Source of the DNA: Candidatus Cryptobacteroides merdipullorum
GTDB lineage: Bacteria; Bacteroidota; Bacteroidia; Bacteroidales; UBA932
Assembly (NCBI GenBank): GCA_018715685.1
Contig: DVLC01000055.1
Coordinates: 1 to 36,505, forward strand
DNA length: 36,505 bases
Direction: 5' to 3'
In this document: in pieces, positions 34,028 through 36,505 of the stretch
Layout: each line of letters starts with the position of its first letter
Numbering within the stretch: the stretch's first letter is position 1
Notes under the pieces: generated by a model
What the model was told of the DNA's origin: nothing
Database searches by the model: none
The model's input: the letters and a program-made list of their open reading frames with translations, nothing else
Position numbers and translations under genes: made by a program

Positions 34028-36505
34028 TTACTTCAATCCGCTCAAAATTCCGTACGCTTCCTTCAGGGATGATATGTTCCGGCTCAGAATCTTGAGTTTG
34101 TTCTCATTCTGCTTAAGCTCTATTTTCCCGGGGGATGCCGCGATTTTCTCCATAACGGAAGCGAAAGTCCGCGACTTGTAGTAGGGTGACATGGGATTCG
34201 ACACGAAGAAGGCTATGAGCAGACCGTTCTTCACAATTATCTTTTCGAAACCGATGGCCGCGCCGGCGTTCCTTATCTTGACCACATAGAAAAGATTGTC
34301 CAGCTCTTCCGGAAGCGCCCCGAACCTGTCGGCGAGCCGTTTCGCGTAATTGTCGGTCTCCTTGTCGGAGTTCATGGAATCTATCGCCCTGTAGATACGT
34401 ATCTTCTCCGCCGTTATGTCTATATAGTCATCGGGGATAAGGGCGGGCTGGTCGGTCTCCACGGTGCACTCCGTAACATAGCTTCCTCTCTCTCTTCCCG
34501 GTGTCAGTCCTGTCTCCACTCCGAGTTCCTCCATGGCTTCCGAAAGTATCTTCTGATATGTCTCGAAACCCATTTCGGTGATGAAGCCGCTCTGTTCCGC
34601 ACCGAGAAGATTTCCGGCTCCGCGTATGTCGAGATCCTGCATGGCTATGTTGAAGCCGCTGCCGAGGTCGGAGAATTCCTCTATCGCCTTGAGTCTTCTT
34701 CTGGCCTCGTCGGTGACGCTGGCCAGGGGAGGCACTATCAGGTAGCAGAAAGCCTTCTTGTTGGAGCGCCCGACCCTTCCGCGAAGCTGGTGAAGGTCGC
34801 TGAGTCCGAAATTCTGCGCCTGGTTTATGATAATGGTGTTGGCGTTGGGAATATCCAGACCGTTTTCGATCAAAGTGGTGCAGAGCATCATGTCATAGTC
34901 TCCGCGCATGAAATCCAGCATCACGTTCTCAAGCCTGCGGGACTCCATCTGCCCGTGCGCCATGCATATCTTCATGTCCGGCACCAGTCTGTGGAGTATT
35001 TCATATATGGAATCAAGCTCCTCGACCCTGTTGTGAAGGAAGAACAGCTGCCCTCCGCGGTTGAGTTCATAATTGATTATGCTCTTTATCTCCTTTTCGT
35101 CGAAGAGTATTATTTCCGTCTGAACCGGAATTCGGTTGGGCGGGGGAGTGTTGATTATGCTCAGGTCCCGGGCTCCGAGCAGAGAAAACTGCAATGTGCG
35201 GGGAATGGGAGTGGCCGTCAGAGTCAGGGTGTCGACCGAAGCCTTTATTTCCCTGAGTTTCTCCTTCGCGGAAACTCCGAATTTCTGCTCCTCGTCTATT
35301 ATCAGAAGTCCGAGGTCCTTGAATTCGAAGTCCTTTCCCAATATCTTGTGGGTTCCTATCAGTATGTCTATCTCTCCGCTTTTGAGCCTCTGCTTTATCT
35401 GTGTCAGTTCCTTGGCCGTCCTCAGCCTGCTCACGTAGTCAACATTGCAGGGAAGATTCTGAAGCCTCTGCCTGAAAGTGTTGTAATGCTGCAGAGCGAG
35501 TATGGTGGTCGGTACAAGCACCGCGACCTGCTTGCTGTCGGCCACGGCCTTGAACGCCGCTCTCACAGCCACTTCCGTCTTTCCGAAGCCCACGTCGCCG
35601 CAGACAAGCCTGTCCATCGGACAATCGTCCTCCATATCCCTCTTAACTGCGATGGTCGCGCTTTCCTGGTCCGGAGTGTCCTCATACATGAATGAAGATT
35701 CGAGCTCCTCCTGGAGATAGGTGTCCCCGGAAAAAGCGAAACCCTTCGAAGCCCTGCGCTTGGCGTACAGCTGAATCAGCTCCTTGGCTATGTCCTTCAC
35801 CTTGGACTTGGCACTGCTCTTGAGCGTGCTCCACGTCTTGGACCCCAGCTTGTTGATACGCGGCGGCTCTCCGTCCCTGGAGCGGAAACGGGATATCTTG
35901 TTAAGCGCGTGTACGGATACGAACACCACGTCGCCGTCCTTGTAGGTAATCTTCACGACCTCGTGCATCCGCCCCTTGTCGTCACGCATCCTCACCAGAC
36001 CTCCGAATATGCCTACTCCGTGATCTATATGGACCACATAGTCTCCTATATTGAAGGAATTAAGGTCATTTATAGTCAGCTGCTCGCTCTTCTCGACGGA
36101 ACGTCGTATGCTTACTCTCTGGAAACGGTCGAATATCTCATGATCGGAATAGCAGCATACCTTGTCCTCGGAATCGACGAATCCCTGATGGACGGTCTTT
36201 CCGGAAACGAATTCTGGAATAAGACCGCCGTTCTGCGACAGAATGGACTTGATACGTTCGAGCTGCGCAGTCTTGTCTCCGTATATGAAAACCTTATATC
36301 CGCTCTCGATCCTGCTTCTCACATCCGCGGCAAGAAGCTCGAAATTCTTGTTGAATGAAGGTTGGGGGGATATCGCGAACTGTATCTGTTCCTCATTCTG
36401 CAGAGAAAGGGGAGTGTCTATATAGACGGAACGGAATTTCCTGATCAAACCGAAGAATTCCCTGTCCTTGTACATGTCGGACGAATCGAGCCACACAAGA
36501 GCGGA
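34028..36505 (-). CDS. mfd: Transcription-repair coupling factor Mfd (5' part missing)
   Basis: The frame is open to the right edge; the GTG start in the ORF track is artificial. About 825 residues are visible; full Mfd has about 1,100, so roughly the first quarter (UvrB-like region) is outside the window. Visible parts in order are the RNA-polymerase interaction domain (NIGDYVVHIDHGVGIFGGL), the translocase with Walker A CGDVGFGKTEVA, Walker B LIIDEEQKFGV, LTATPIPRTLQ, then TTLIENGLDIPNANT and LHQLRGRVGRS, and the C-terminal TRCF domain (YIDITAEKIRIYRAID). Mfd removes stalled RNA polymerase from lesions and recruits UvrA. It leads into coaX with a 37-bp gap. Confidence 0.98.
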   Translation of the reverse strand, partial: SALVWLDSSDMYKDREFFGLIRKFRSVYIDTPLSLQNEEQIQFAISPQPSFNKNFELLAADVRSRIESGYKVFIYGDKTAQLERIKSILSQNGGLIPEFVSGKTVHQGFVDSEDKVCCYSDHEIFDRFQRVSIRRSVEKSEQLTINDLNSFNIGDYVVHIDHGVGIFGGLVRMRDDKGRMHEVVKITYKDGDVVFVSVHALNKISRFRSRDGEPPRINKLGSKTWSTLKSSAKSKVKDIAKELIQLYAKRRASKGFAFSGDTYLQEELESSFMYEDTPDQESATIAVKRDMEDDCPMDRLVCGDVGFGKTEVAVRAAFKAVADSKQVAVLVPTTILALQHYNTFRQRLQNLPCNVDYVSRLRTAKELTQIKQRLKSGEIDILIGTHKILGKDFEFKDLGLLIIDEEQKFGVSAKEKLREIKASVDTLTLTATPIPRTLQFSLLGARDLSIINTPPPNRIPVQTEIILFDEKEIKSIINYELNRGGQLFFLHNRVEELDSIYEILHRLVPDMKICMAHGQMESRRLENVMLDFMRGDYDMMLCTTLIENGLDIPNANTIIINQAQNFGLSDLHQLRGRVGRSNKKAFCYLIVPPLASVTDEARRRLKAIEEFSDLGSGFNIAMQDLDIRGAGNLLGAEQSGFITEMGFETYQKILSEAMEELGVETGLTPGRERGSYVTECTVETDQPALIPDDYIDITAEKIRIYRAIDSMNSDKETDNYAKRLADRFGALPEELDNLFYVVKIRNAGAAIGFEKIIVKNGLLIAFFVSNPMSPYYKSRTFASVMEKIAASPGKIELKQNENKLKILSRNISSLKEAYGILSGLK

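Overview
The window looks like a chromosomal segment of a fairly GC-rich member of the Bacteroidales (Bacteroidota). I infer this from the gene families (YfhO-family membrane protein, DUF5106-type thioredoxin lipoprotein, TolB-like/BF3164-like propeller lipoprotein, a single-domain CoaX, a SurA/PpiD-type foldase after LptC), from secreted proteins with lipoboxes, from TAnnTTTG-type -7 boxes, and from the lack of strong Shine-Dalgarno sequences. The species cannot be named from the sequence alone. I found no rRNA, tRNA, CRISPR array or transposase gene.

Layout. (1) 1-3407, minus strand: a WYL-domain regulator, a 302-bp gap with strong interleaved inverted repeats and two -7-like boxes, an unrecognised 654-aa protein, and the start of a further gene that leaves the window and shares an N-terminal motif with the C-terminal half of the 654-aa protein. 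This is the most likely place for an undescribed system. (2) 3467-7176, minus: a glycosyltransferase translationally coupled to a YfhO-family membrane protein. (3) 7248-11785, plus: a GH28 polygalacturonase-like enzyme with an extra N-terminal domain, followed 8 bp later by mutS. (4) 11818-15177, minus: a compact operon of thioredoxin-like lipoprotein, galM, thyA and folA. (5) 15238-18249, plus: a large exported protein with an HExxH motif, a propeller-like middle and a beta-barrel-like C-terminus. (6) 18250-20251, minus: mannonate dehydratase uxuA and its SDR partner. (7) 20336-22540, plus: a YeiH-type transporter, a small two-helix membrane protein and a CpXC zinc-ribbon protein, all overlapping. 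(8) 22541-23784: an AT-richer TolB-like propeller lipoprotein gene bracketed by a 61-bp near-perfect direct repeat of the CpXC gene's 3' end, which looks like a recently inserted cassette. (9) 23815-25879, minus: galK and a secreted endonuclease/exonuclease/phosphatase-family protein. (10) 25933-27759, plus: ychF and a methyltransferase. (11) 27854-36505, minus: a colinear run of mfd (partial), coaX, an outer-membrane barrel protein, a TPR protein, lptC and a PpiD-like foldase, closed by a strong hairpin terminator.

How the parts fit. GH28, UxuA, the SDR, GalM and GalK suggest use of pectin and host or plant glycans: release of galacturonate, the hexuronate route through mannonate to 2-keto-3-deoxygluconate, and the Leloir entry of galactose. 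ThyA and FolA form the dTMP/folate pair. CoaX, the barrel protein, TPR protein, LptC and PpiD belong to envelope biogenesis with a CoA step. MutS and Mfd are DNA repair. All statements come from reading motifs; no searches or folding programs were run.
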